64,000 nucleotides of DNA from NCBI GenBank assembly GCA_003586115.2, contig QVOM02000090.1, forward strand, positions 13,700,427-13,764,426. Direction: 5' to 3'. The notes beneath the pieces are model-generated. The model saw only the letters and a list, made by a program, of their open reading frames with translations. It searched no databases and was not told where the DNA came from. The stretch is from Salvator merianae (Eukaryota > Chordata > Lepidosauria > Squamata > Teiidae). Of this stretch, positions 49,705-60,554 are shown piece by piece (the first letter of the stretch is position 1; every line of letters begins with the position of its first letter). The position numbers and the translations under genes were made by a program.

Positions 49705-49797
49705 AATATCAGAGTTGAATGGCTTCACATTAACGTTGCGCATTGAACTGCTGGTAAGAGACCACACCTTGGTTTTGTGCTTGAAGGCTGCTCTAAC
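49705..49797 (-). CDS. ADGRD1: ADGRD1 coding exon, proximal cytoplasmic tail
   Basis: This exon is 93 bases, 31 codons, beginning [20 protein letters not shown] and ending VKPFNSDI. The segment [17 protein letters not shown] just after TM7 is, from memory, essentially identical in human ADGRD1, which fixes the paralogue. The acceptor has a good pyrimidine tract (CACTTCTTCTCCAG) and the donor is ATT/GTAAGT. Both ends are phase 0, matching LLNSE before it and ITGNRPG after it. The tail is basic and serine/threonine rich, as expected for a cytoplasmic segment after TM7. A copy of the dispersed TAGAGATGTGCA-type repeat ends about 75 bases upstream of the acceptor (49872-49994). Confidence 0.96.
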
Positions 49798-49871
49798 CTG
49801 GAGAAGAAGTGAAGCAAAAGCGTCAGAAGGTTGCTGGCAAACATTCCAGGTTGGTTGAATGGGATGCATTG

Positions 49872-49994
49872 CTGAACACCCATTTGTTCAGTTCACATTT
49901 GAACTCTGTTCTCAGACGGACAGGGTGTTCCATTTTCAAACACTCCCGTCTGATTTGAACCAGTTCAAACCCAAACCAGTTCTGCACATCTCTA
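49872..49994 (-). mobile_element. TAGAGATGTGCA-family element, copy J, in ADGRD1 intron
   Basis: It ends CCAGTTCTGCACATCTCTA and contains CTGTTCTCAGACGGACAGGG TGTTCC. It is only about 123 bases long (internally shortened or truncated) and lies 75 bases upstream of the 49797 splice acceptor. Confidence 0.65.
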
Positions 49995-51368
49995 CTGCCG
50001 AAAAATGAAAAATGAACAATTCATCCACCCTTCACCGACTCTTCTCTAGGAAAGTGGAAGAAGGTCGGGCTGGATACAACTGCAGGAAATTGGTTTGTGA
50101 GAAGCTGGATGCTGATGCTCGGAGGCACCTGGGGTACCCGCGACTTCCTGCCATTCTTTGTCGACGCTTTCTTTTGGAAAGTCCAACAGGAACAAGAGTT
50201 GGCTGAGAGAGGAAACGACATGTGCTTGTGGCTACAATTTGAGGCTTGATCAGGGTAGTGAATTAAATCATATGCTGGATCGTAACTTATTTCTATAGTA
50301 CTGCCTTAGGGGAAGACACTTAGTCAATACAAAGAAATACACAGGTTTTCTCACTGCCATAATATAAGAGCTAAAACCATTATTTATGCCTTCCATCCAT
50401 TTTGTTCATTTCTTTTATCCTATCATCCTCCCTTCTTTCTTTAGCAAACTACAAAAATCTAATGCGTAAAGAAGAAACAACATCTACTCCCACGTCTGAC
50501 CAGCTCCCAAGACAATCAAAACCGTTCCTTTCTTTTACAACACGCTTTGCTATCCAGCTCTTTTGTTGCAGCTTGTAAAAGTCAGCAAGAAATGGAATTT
50601 CATCTAGATGTCGTCAAGCCTGAATGCAGCAATAGAAACTGCTTGTCCCAGGCAAATTCCACTCAGGTGTAAAAGTCCTCCGACTCCTGGACCAGTGTTT
50701 GCTTTAGCCCAGGGGCAGAAGGAGAGTCATTTGCACGCCGTGGCCTGTGTAAATTTCAAGGGCGGGGAACAAACATCGCACAGCATCGGAGCTTCTGACA
50801 GGGGACATTGCGCGAAATGCCAGAAATGGCCTCAGAAGCTGTTCATTTTGGGATCTTCGCGTCATGACACTGAGCAGGAGAACTGTAGGAAGGTTGGTCC
50901 ATAGGCCCCTGCATGGCAGCCAAAGGAGAGGACCAGCATCGTGTTCCCTTCTGCAGAGTGGCTTGGAGTGCTCTGCCTTTGGGAGCAGGCTGGGGCTGAA
51001 GGGGTGCCGTGATATGCAGTCACCACGTTTCCAATGATCTCTTGGTGTGCACTGGTGTGGTGGTGTGGATCTTGCCCCAGGTTGAGTTTCATAGGAACCA
51101 GAAACCACAGCTCTCACTGGTCTCCTCAACACACCAGTACATGTAAAAATCAAAAGCCTCTTTAATAATCAAGCCCTGGTTTAACTCTAAAAACATTCAA
51201 GGACAGCTCCTAATCAATGGGGCTGGTGTTTTAAATCTACATGCCTGATTCTTTTTTCCCTTACTGTTCAGCAAGAAAACAAAACAAAACAATTTGATTT
51301 ATTACAGTGTTATTTATGGAACAGATGTCCCTTGTTTTGATCTGTGTTGCAAATTACATTTCTTATTA

Positions 51369-51668
51369 CAGTTGTGCACAAAGGTGTTTTTTTTGGTTTG
51401 GTTTGATTTGAACTGAACTGAACACTCTTTTGTTCAGTTTGAATCTGAACTTTTTTTTCAAACAGGCATATTGCTCAGTTTGATTCGAACACCTTCAAAC
51501 TTGGATCAACAGAGTGTGTTCGCCAAGTTTGTTTGAACATCCCTTTGTTTGGTTTGAATTTGAACTCTGGTTTTGAACTGGCAGGGTATTCGTTCTGAAC
51601 TCAGATTTTTCGAACGCCCCTGTTCCATTCGAACTGGTTTGAACACAAACCAGGTCGGTGCATCTCTA
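51369..51668 (-). mobile_element. TAGAGATGTGCA-family element, copy K, in ADGRD1 intron
   Basis: The left end is AGTTGTGCACAAAGG and the right end GGTCGGTGCATCTCTA. The inside carries repeated GTTTGAATTTGAACTCTGG, GAACTGGCAGGGTATTCG and CGAACGCCCCTGTTCCATTC blocks, the copy-A subtype in reverse. Confidence 0.7.
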
Positions 51669-52331
51669 GCTCTTACATGACAATGCAAACTGCCACACAG
51701 AGTAAACATCGTGCAAAATGGACTTTCACAGATCTATGCCGACCTAAGTAGAGGAAACCATCGATCTCTCTTTGTTGCTGAATATTCAGTTTTCTTTTCA
51801 TTTTAATGTGCAGCATAACAGTGTTAAGACAATACCTTGTCATTAACCTTGGATAATGGAATGCCCCACCCTGCCCATTTCCCCACAGATGTTTCACTGG
51901 TAATGAATAAGACCAAACATCTGTAGTTGGTGCTATCTAGATGCTAACTAGAAAGGCTACTCAAGCCCAAACCACCTAAGGATGCTTAAGCTGGAACAAA
52001 ATGCCTCACAGGAGCTGAATGGCAGCCATTTTACCTTCAGAGCACATAGCTGCAGCCTAATCATTGAGCTTCTGAAGATTTCATAAATTGTGGTGACAGC
52101 GGCGAAATATACTATATATAAACCATACACATTGCTAAACAAAATAAAATGCCTGTTCCCGAGAGCACCATCATTAAATAGTACCGTTCTCCCAACACTG
52201 CAGCTGATTTACAACCAAATTTTAAATCATCACATTACACTGCTAAATAAAGAAATACTACATTGATATCCTAGCATTGCTTGGTTATTGGTTTTTAGCA
52301 CAGAGACGATTCCCCTAACATAGAAACTTAC

Positions 52332-52373
52332 CTCTGAGTTCAGAAGGCAGTGAAACAGGAAGATGAAGAACCC
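52332..52373 (-). CDS. ADGRD1: ADGRD1 micro-exon, TM7
   Basis: A 42-base exon of exactly 14 codons encodes GFFIFLFHCLLNSE, the second half of TM7 of an adhesion GPCR. It joins in frame to FNSLQ of the exon at 53401-53527, giving the family motif NSLQGFFIFLFHCLL. The acceptor is TACTTTAG before GGG and the donor is GAG/GTAAGT; both boundaries fall between codons (phase 0). The exon is too short to appear as an open reading frame and was found by reading the minus strand for the expected TM7 motif. The intron to the next upstream exon is 52374-53400 and holds a 344-base interspersed repeat copy. Skipping this exon would keep the frame but remove half of TM7. Confidence 0.95.
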
Positions 52374-53400
52374 CTAAAGTAGGAGAATAAAAATTAAAAG
52401 AAGGAGGCGATAAAGATGTTGCAAAGGATGATTTGCTGCTAAAGTAAGAATTAAATATAAATGCTCCCATGTTTAAGCAGGGGGGAACATAACTTTCCGA
52501 TCAAGGTATTCATAAGGGACAAGTACTAAAACAGGAGCTTGAAATTCTGCGAGAAACAGTTCCAAGGTCAGTTGCATGGAAATTATAACATTTTACCTTC
52601 ATTATGATCTCCACTAAGCCATAGTTCTATAGAGGGGCTTTTGGTGGAGTCTGCAGTCCCTCAGAACCGGGAAATTGCTGCCAGGTCCCTCAAGTACTAT
52701 TGGTGCTCAGCAGTGGGTGACATGGGCAAAAGCCTCCCCTCCCCAGCATTTTGGGCCTGATCAAATGAAGATCGACCTGCTTGCCCTGAGCTGCGGATGA
52801 AGCCTATGAACTGGCTACTTAGGAAAGGTGGGGCTTCCACCTGCACCCACCAGGACCAGCTCCTGCTGGCACTGACTAGAGATGTGCAAAGTTCAGCTCG
52901 TGTTCAAAAATCCCATCTAACAGTTCATGCTCCAAGCTGTTCGCATCGAACCAAACATGCAGTGGTTCGAGTATCCAGATATTCAATCAAACTGAACCAG
53001 GCCCCTGGTCGCCAGCGTGAACCGTTGAGTCAAATAGTTCATGGTTGCTCTGTTTTTGCCCTTGAAAAGGGCTTTTTTCAGGGTTTTTTGGTTTTGAACA
53101 AGTGCACAATCAAATGAGAACAACCATTTGTTTCATTAAGTGGTTCGCTGTCGAGCTGAGCGAATGGTGTTTGGTTTGATGGCTGACTGAACACATGGGT
53201 TCTGTTCCTGCACATCTCCAGGTACCAGCTATTACTGGTGTCTCTGACGGCTTCCCAGTGCCCATTTGAGCACACAAAGCAGAATGAATAAGGAAGAGAA
53301 GTGCTGGGAAACCTTGGACAATATCTGCCTCTTCAAGAATGAACTGTTCTCGTAGACCTTCTCCTCCCCTCCCCAACCCTTACGCAGGATTTGACCATAC
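52374..53400 (-). other. ADGRD1: ADGRD1 intron between the TM6 exon and the TM7 micro-exon
   Basis: This 1,027-base intron has canonical ends. About a third of it is one copy of the TAGAGATGTGCA-type repeat (52877-53220). Confidence 0.9.
52877..53220 (+). mobile_element. TAGAGATGTGCA-family element, copy L, in ADGRD1 intron
   Basis: The start TAGAGATGTGCAAAGTTCAG and the end TTCCTGCACATCTCCA are inverted repeats. A central hairpin, GCCCTTGAAAAGGGC, sits near 53057-53071. The length of 344 bases is probably close to full size for this subtype. Confidence 0.75.
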
Positions 53401-53527
53401 TTGCAAGGAGTTGAACACTGTAAACATGTACTGGAACACCAAGGCGTGGGCGTTGACTGCTAGGACTCCAAAGATCCACGAGCTGCCCAGAATTGGCAGC
53501 AAGACAGCGACTGCCTTAGCCGTCAAT
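53401..53527 (-). CDS. ADGRD1: ADGRD1 (GPR133) coding exon, TM6 to start of TM7
   Basis: This 127-base exon encodes one completing base plus 42 codons, beginning [20 protein letters not shown] and ending [12 protein letters not shown]. The acceptor (TTCTCTTGCAG at 53528 and above) and donor (GTATGG after CAA, at 53395-53400) are both canonical. Adhesion GPCRs carry a TM6 motif of the LLPILGxSWxFG type, including the conserved tryptophan, and a TM7 start of the FNSLQG type; both are present. The peptide agrees closely with the human ADGRD1 protein as I remember it, differing mainly in the third extracellular loop (NAHALVF here). The receptor is a plasma-membrane adhesion GPCR, described as Gs-coupled. 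The acceptor leaves a two-base codon start in the preceding exon, which is not in this window. Family assignment is very secure. The D1 paralogue call rests on the combined tail sequence of the next exons. Confidence 0.95.
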
Positions 53528-53734
53528 CTGCAAGAGAAAAGAAAGGGGTTTTGATGCAATGGCTACTAATACTCACCCACAATTCCCCACTGTTGGATTA
53601 ATATTTTAGTGCAATTGGAGGAGAGGTGAAGGGCAGGAATACTATCAGTTTAGGGATATGCTCTATAAATTGCACAAATCATAAATGTCGGCAATAACGT
53701 ACCACTCTGCAAACAAATCGTTTCTGGCTTCATT

Positions 53735-54012
53735 GTTGTTAAGTGCTGTCAAGTAGGGGCTGCCCCCAGGGTTGCCAAAATGAGCCAACTAATTAATCAC
53801 ATTTGGCCATTTTTTAAGGCTTTCTGCGGCCAGGTAAATTCGTTTGGCTGATCTCTGGCAGCCGTGCTGGTTCCTGTTGGCGTCGACACAGGTGGACAGG
53901 TTTCTTAGCAGATGCCCAAACAATTTGCCATGCCCTTCCATGGAAATGCTGGGATCGGACTTCAACCCCTGGGCTTCCCAGGCACTTGCTTGACCACTAA
54001 GCTTCAGTCACT
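53735..54012 (-). mobile_element. Second tRNA-headed SINE, inverted
   Basis: A second tRNA-like head (GTGACTGAAGCTTAGTGGTC AAGC, B-box-like GGGTTGAAGTCCGATCC) starts at 54011 on the minus strand. At the far end, CTTGACAGCACTTAACAACAA (53735-53755) is the BovB-derived tail typical of Sauria-type SINEs. The middle is poorly matched. It stands head-to-tail with the SINE at 54020-54149. Confidence 0.55.
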
Positions 54013-54019
54013 ACACGGA

Positions 54020-54149
54020 CACCTCCATGCATTTTTCTTGGCAGATGTAGAAGCACTTTACCATCAATTCTTCCCAGAGATGCCAAAATTGCACCTGCAA
54101 TCCTCTGTTTCCCAGACAGTTGCTCTACTGCTGAGCTGCAGCCGCCCCT
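54020..54149 (-). mobile_element. tRNA-headed SINE, inverted (first of a nested pair)
   Basis: The minus strand starts GGGGCGGCTGCAGCTCAGCA GTAGAGC, continues to TTGCAGGTGCAATTTTGGC and then GAAGAATTGATGGTAAAGTG CTTC...TGCCAAGAAAAA. This is a tRNA-like head followed by the same body (AAGGCAATGGTAAACCAC...TGCCAAGAAAA) seen at 30.6 kb. It lies within an ADGRD1 intron, in the same orientation as the gene. Confidence 0.7.
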
Positions 54150-55269
54150 AACATACAAATTATTAGTCAATAATTAAAAGAACACTCATCTTGGACTAAG
54201 GGAGGCGTAGAAGTTCAGGGATGAGAGAAGCCTAGAAATTCACAGTTAGGGCCTGGGAGAGAGATTTGAACTTGCAAAGTTCCCTTTGGTTAGAATTTGA
54301 TACAGACAGGAATTGACTTTCAGCAGAGTTTCGGCACAGTTTGAATGGGTGGGCAGGTGGTTAAGAACAGAAGCCTGGTAGCGCTCTTGTACAACTGGCT
54401 ACAAAGGATTCTGAATTCCGTCGCAAGTTTTCATGTACAGACAATTTATGGACACACCACAGGGTTCAGGCACTGCTGCCTGCAGTGCATTTTGCTCAGG
54501 TTTGAGTGATGGAAAAAACAAAATGCTGGTTCAGGCAAACACACCATCAGGACAAATTTCGCCTGCTTTGACAACCCTACCCGTCCCTCTCTTCAATCTC
54601 CCACACCCAAAGTGTCAACTGAATTGAGGTTCTCTCCCCAGCATGGCTGTGAAAGCCATAACAAATACACCTAGGGATATGCCAGGCTGCTGTTAATTTA
54701 AAGGATGGGTGTCAGACAGAGCGCTGGAGAGGTGGGGACCATTTAAATCAGGCAATGGCTAAATCCTGCAGACTGTGTGCATCAGGCTACTGCACTGAAA
54801 ACCAGTGAAGGTCAATCCCTGCTCCACTGGATTCCTCCGTAAGGCCACAAAGCAGAAGTCTGAATGCAGAGGCTGTTTTTTTAAAAAACAAAGAACCAAG
54901 ATCTAAGGACGCTTGATCCTCTCTGCTCTCCCTCAGCAAATAAATCATTATGAGATTGATTAAAAGGACACCGTACCACACCGAATGCCCCTCTCTCCCC
55001 TTTTAACTCTAATAGCAGAGAAATCTGGGTCACAGGCGGTAGAATGGATAAGATGTGTGGTGCAGATCAGAAACCTTCCTGTCCTTGACAGAGGCATTGC
55101 CCTGTAAATAATTTTCTCTATATAGCTAGGAACAGAAAGGTTTAAATAAGCTCTGATGATGCTCGTTCACAACTTGCATTAAAAAAAAGGCACATCCAAG
55201 TCGCAAAATGCAGCAGGTTCAAAAAGGAAAAGCTGCCAACTTGATGAAGTAGCTGTAGCAGGATTGGCC

Positions 55270-55512
55270 AAACTGTTTGGTACCCCTGCAAAACCAGAAC
55301 AGAACCATTCCAGAGCCCCCTGGGCCATGACTAGACCTGTTAAACCAGTATCCCAGTCTAGGCAGCCATTTTGGCCACCTGGACTGGGCTACGCTCCATC
55401 CATTGTGAATGGAGTGGTCTAGCAGGGGGTGGGACCTCCTCTGTTCTACTCCAGAGTCTGGAAGGAAAGGCCCAGCAGGGGTCCAGGCCTTGTGTTGGAC
55501 CGGTACACCAGC
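55270..55512 (+). mobile_element. Family 2 dispersed element, copy 3 (diverged)
   Basis: GAATGGAGTGGTCTAGCAGG GGGTGGGACCTCC, preceded by GGCTACGCTCCATC, matches the core of copies 1 and 2. The flanks are diverged. Confidence 0.55.
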
Positions 55513-56087
55513 CCGTGTGAAAAAGCCCATTGATATAGATGTAGAAGTAGATGATATAGTCATGCATTCCCACCTACCCTCTAAGTTTGCTTTCTAAGAA
55601 TAAGGACCAAAGACCATCTGGCTGTTTGCATTTCAGTAGATGCAGTGAGGATTGCATTACACACAGCAGCTTTATCTGGTGCTCGCAAATGCCTCTGGAA
55701 TTCTATGCTTGGCTTTTCAGGTATTTCAAAGTGGTGTTATCTCCTCGATACACTCTTCTTCCTTCCCCTTATTTAATGTTCCCCTTTAGTTCTGCTGATA
55801 TCAGATAGCGAATGAGGGTGCCTGCCTGCCCAACATCCATTAGGAACACATTTCACTGCTCACAGGAAGGCAGCTCTATTGCAAGCGGGAACGCGGCCCA
55901 TAACTTACAAATCAATTTCATCAGCTAGATGTGTGTAACTAATCCCCTTCTGAAGGTGCCTCCACCATTTTAGCCATCTCAGCTGCTGAGTCTGAGGCAC
56001 CACAAAAACCTAGAAAACGAGGTTATAGAAAGAGCAGGGGGAGGAAGAAACCTCACCCACCCACCCACAGGGCTGCTTATTGAAAAC

Positions 56088-56090
56088 TTT

Positions 56091-56154
<64 letters not shown>

Positions 56155-56157
56155 TCA
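56088..56157. repeat. (TTTC)n, about 17 units
   Basis: Pure CTTT/TTTC for about 69 bases, in an ADGRD1 intron. Confidence 0.95.
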
Positions 56158-56807
56158 CTCAACATTCCCTGCAATCTAGCAGATTTTAGTTCAAGAAAAG
56201 GACCCTTCAGTACTTTGCCAACTAGAGAGGAAATATTGCTACTCACATTAGGATTAGTGCTTAAGACGAGGGTTGTCAAATACTACAGTCTATGGCTTCA
56301 TTAAATGATTTGTAAATGTTATTTCAGCTTTACCCTCACACCACTTAGGGAAATAATTAATGATTTCATTGGGGCTTGGGGCAAGAAAGAAAGAAAATAA
56401 AGAAAATATTTTCACTGGTAATAAACTAAAAGAAGAAATAATGCCTAATTTTGAATCTTACATTCTTATGGGATGATTTTCAATACTTCTATAATTTGAA
56501 GAATCCTTGCGTAACTGAACTGGGATTGCACTACAAAACACAATTAAATGTGGAGCTTGATTTGCGTCCTGCCAATTCAGAAGCCACCGAATGGTGTCGG
56601 CCATTGCAATACAAATGTCAAATTCATCTTCCAGCCCAGTAGGGATTCCCAGAATCTAATTAAGGTGCTGCCCACCCCCTGCTCAGCATACGGTCCCACA
56701 GTTAAACATCTTAAAATCTTCCCAGAAATCTCTCAAGCCCTAACTGAAGGCACAACTGCTGCCTGTGAAACTAGTTGGGTTCGGGGCCATTTCTGCTCTT
56801 ACCCTCC

Positions 56808-57215
56808 CATGTTCAGAATCAGTGGGACTGGAATGGGAAGATACGAGATCGGAGTCATCTGCACATCCGCAGGGCTCATGTGAGTCTTGGCAGTCAGGAT
56901 TCGAGGCCTCCGAGGGTAGGAACAAACGTTCCAAGACTCAGATGCAATGCGTCCCCAGTAGTCCTGAGCGCAGGAGGTGGGCTTTCTGTACACCTCCCGT
57001 GTTCAGGATCAGGCCCTCTGGGATGCTGGTAGACACGATCAATCATGTCTACCAATGATGCCAATTAAGGCCTTCCTAATTAGGATTACGCTCCGTCTAA
57101 AGCAGATGGAGTGGTCCAGCAGGGGGCGTGGCCTCATAGATCCACATTAACGTGCAGCCTGGATGCTCTGGAGCCTTAATCTGGATTAAGGGTCCATGCG
57201 GAAAGGGCCTTGGCC
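56808..57215 (+). mobile_element. Family 2 dispersed element, copy 2
   Basis: It is colinear with 12095-12436: CAGAATCAGTGGGACTGGAA, GGATCAGGCCCTCTGGGATG, GATGGAGTGGTCCAGCAGGG GGCGTGGCCTCATAG, CCTTAATCTGGATTAAGGGT and ATGCGGAAAGGGCC. The palindrome TTAATCTGGATTAA and the final AAGGGCC suggest a DNA-transposon terminus. Confidence 0.65.
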
Positions 57216-59087
57216 CTGAAGAAGATCGCTTCCAACTTTATTTTGGTTATCTGAGGACCTGGTCCTTCTCTTTCTCTTTTTCTCAGCTGCTAAGGCTTCC
57301 TCCCCCCTTTGCCTGGGGGAGAACCAAGATGAAGGATGCTGACACCAGGTGCGTTGTATCTCTCTGTGTGGGAGAGCAATATCAATTCAACGTTCCTTGT
57401 AGAATGGTACAACTTGCCACGGAAGGTGATACATTAAAAGACATTTCCAGAAGTTGCCAACCCAGCATCTTCAGTCCAATTTATAACCCAAGGACTCAGC
57501 GTCAGCTTTATGAAGAATCGGGAGACTAATACCAAAGTTATGCTGTTGCATAAAGTAAACACTTATTCAAGCAAGCACCTCGCACGGCGCCGTGGGTAGC
57601 CCCATCAATCACTGACGGCCCCTGACAGCGTGCTAAGCAAATGCTCACAATATGCATATCTCTCTTTGCACCCTTCTCCCCAAAATAAAAAGGGAAACAC
57701 ACAGGGAAAGTAGCAGGCGTGAAAAGGCTGTGCTTTCTCCACTCCCCAACCAGTCCTAACCCTCCCACCTACCTTTTTCCTTTGAATTCCAGATTTTTAG
57801 GCTCTAATTTCTCTCTGTCCCATTTAAAAAATAAAAGCCAGACAATCCAGACTTAACTGGGGGCTAGCCTGTGCTCTTTCTGTAGCTCCCTGCTCTGCAG
57901 CTGACAAGCCAAGGATGCTACTTGTGTAACATCCTCAAACAAATTGTGTAACATCATCTAGCCAGGGCCCAGTATTTTAAATCCATTTTGTAACTCTCTC
58001 TATAAGTATAATATGAAGCCACCCTATCTCCATGACCTGGAAGGCCCTATGGAACAGAAGCTTTGGGGGTAACCCAAACTTGGTTGAAGCATGGCATGCA
58101 AACTGAAAATTCTTCTAGCTTGCATTTGATCTGGTCCTTTTATTTTTTAATCCATTGCTTGCAGGAGAAACGGTGACACTGATAGCCCTGTCTTGATACT
58201 ATGCAAAATACCTAATCTCGACACCCTCTGGAGCTGGAAATCAAATTTGCTTAATTACTTTTGGACTGCATCCAAGAACCACATCATAATAATCCACTGA
58301 GCATGTCCCAGCTTGCAACATTTCAGAACAGCATGAGTTAAAAACAAAACTGCAGAGAAATGAATTTTCATGAAGTTTAGTTCTCAGTTCAGGATGGCTG
58401 GAAACCTCCAGGACCCTACACACCAAATCAGGCACAGAGAAGCCTTAATCCACTTTGACATCCCTTGGATACTGAGGTCCCCCATGGCAACCAGGTGTTT
58501 CTAGATGGCAAGGAACCTCTTCAACTGCCTGCTGGTACTCCAAGTTCCAGCAGGCCCAAACAGCAGAATTGGTGGGAACTGTAGCTGAACAGTCTCACAT
58601 GCCAAATGTCCCTCCTCTATACCCAGGAAAAGAGGCAAGATTTTTGCAATTTGGTTGCAGGACCTATTCAATTAATCAATTAACAAAGTAATGCTAGACC
58701 CTGAGGCTCCACAAAGCAAACTGTTCTTAAAATCCAAGGGTTTTTTAAAAATGAAAGAAAGGAAAAAGTTCGAGGGAAGTTCATGTTAATCTGTTTTTTC
58801 TAGTGTGATACTTAAAGCTAACAATAGCCATTACATGGGAAATTGCTTTAGAGGTTTATGCTCCTGATGGCAAGCTGTTAATTCTCTTTTGTAACATTAA
58901 TTATGAAAAGAAGAAATATGTCTTTCTCCTGTTGATTTAATCGCATCTTCTTTCAGTCTCATCCTGTCAACAGGCAGCATCCAACCTGGACCTCCTCTCT
59001 TCACCACCTTCATGGACCTGATCCACCCATCACAGCTGCCTTGTGCTATTTCCTTAAGTCACCCTGCACAGAGGGAACCGTTTTTGG

Positions 59088-59306
59088 TTGAGGAGAAGGA
59101 GGGAGGGTAGGAGAGAAAAAAGTAAGGCGGGAAGGAGGTTGGGATGGAAGGAAGAGAAAGGGGAGGGAGAGAGAGGAGGAAGGAAGGAGGGAGGGAAGAG
59201 GAGGGAAGGAGGGAGGGAGGGAAGGAGGGAGGGAGGAAGAGAAGGAAGGAAGGAGGGAGGGAGGAAGGAAAGGCAGAAGAAGGGAGGAAAGAAGAAGGAA
59301 TGAAGG
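59088..59306. repeat. (GGAA/GGGA)n polypurine tract, about 220 bases
   Basis: Nearly pure G/A on the plus strand with GGAGGGAGG and AAGGAAGG units; C/T on the ADGRD1 sense strand. Confidence 0.9.
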
Positions 59307-60191
59307 AATGATTCACTCTAGTTGCAGAAGTGGGTCAGAAGAGATGATTCAGGACTGACACCCTTGACAAATAGATTGATCCACCATCCCACAGGCTGAC
59401 TTCACTCTCAGGATGGACCAGAAATCGTTTTCACCTCATCAATGTTTAACAAATCACCATCTTTGCTTGTGTTACAATTCAAAAGCAGCAAATCTTCCTC
59501 CTGGAAATTACTAGCCTTTTCTTTCCTTGAACATCATGAATATCAAATGGCACCAACCCATAGTGTATGTTAAAAAAAATGGCTGCTGGACTCGCATTTG
59601 GAGTTCCTTCCCTATCAGCAAACTCACTTTATTACCCATCTACATTCCAGTTTAATGAATAGGCGCCATTAAAATTTAAAGCCCCCAATCTGAAATGCAT
59701 GGCAGTCAAGCTCTGTGATTAATGTTACCCAATGTGTTATCATAATGGAGATCTTTTTGTAGAATTGCACAAATCTTTTTATGCAGGACAGTGCTGAGAA
59801 GCTAAACCTTTTTTTATATAAAGCTCATTATATAAGCTTCACAAAAATATTATTGCAGCTAAACTTAGGAATGAAGCAGGTCTGGGCCCAAAGTCTTAGA
59901 TATTGCACATCCAATTTTAGGATTCTCTTGCTCCCTTCCCTTTTCTGACACTGCAGAAATTAAATGTGTTTACCTGTGCAAACGCACAGAGAGGTTTGTA
60001 TGCAATTGCATAGTACAGATACATACACAAAACTAACCAGCCAACCCCCCATCACCTTACCATGTTAATATTACTCCTACACCTACAAGGAAGATGGATG
60101 GAAAATAATTCAAAGTGAACAATGGTTTGTGAGTTGTCTGCTTTTAAATGTCACATTAGATACACCAGTGGGAGTTGGCAGGGAAGTGAAG

Positions 60192-60542
60192 TGGAGATAC
60201 GCATAAAGGAAAATCATGTGTTTGGTTCGACATTGAACCAAAGACCCATTTGTTTCGCTCAACAGTGAACCATTTAATCGCACAAATGGCTGTTTGTGTC
60301 TAATTTCGAACTTGTTCAAAAACAAAAATATACATCTTTTTCATTGAAAAAAGCCCTTTTCAAGGGCAAGAACACAGCAAACATGAACTGAGTAGTTTGC
60401 ATTCGCGAGTGGGGGACTGGTTTGGTTCAAGCAAGTATCCCAATACTTGAACAAACATGTGTTTGGTTTAATGGAAACAGCGTTGAACACAAACTATTTG
60501 ATTGAATTTCCAGACACAAACTGAACTTGCACAATGCGTCTG
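60192..60542 (-). mobile_element. TAGAGATGTGCA-family element, copy M, in ADGRD1 intron
   Basis: It contains CACAAATGGCTGTTTGTGTC, the hairpin GCCCTTTTCAAGGGC, CAAGAACACAGCAAACATGA AC and GACTGGTTTGGTTCAA, colinear with copies D and G. The termini are degraded. Confidence 0.65.
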
Positions 60543-60554
60543 AATTTCACGAAG

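Larger units (their letters stand above)
49798..52331 (-). other. ADGRD1: ADGRD1 intron between the TM7 micro-exon and the tail exon
   Basis: This 2.5-kb intron contains two copies of the TAGAGATGTGCA-type dispersed repeat (49872-49994 and 51369-51668). A 149-codon open frame on the minus strand at 50704-51153 shows no motif or family resemblance and is taken as chance. The rest is unique sequence. Confidence 0.85.

Noticed and set aside
49460..49858. 132-codon plus-strand open frame
   Set aside because: Antisense shadow over the real ADGRD1 exon at 49705-49797.
50704..51153. 149-codon open frame, minus strand, in an ADGRD1 intron
   Set aside because: The longest frame in the window, but there is no domain, no motif and no splice context, and it overlaps other chance frames. 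Expected in a GC-richer stretch.
57152..57529. 125-codon open frame after the family 2 element
   Set aside because: Begins inside a transposon end. No motif and no splice signals noticed.
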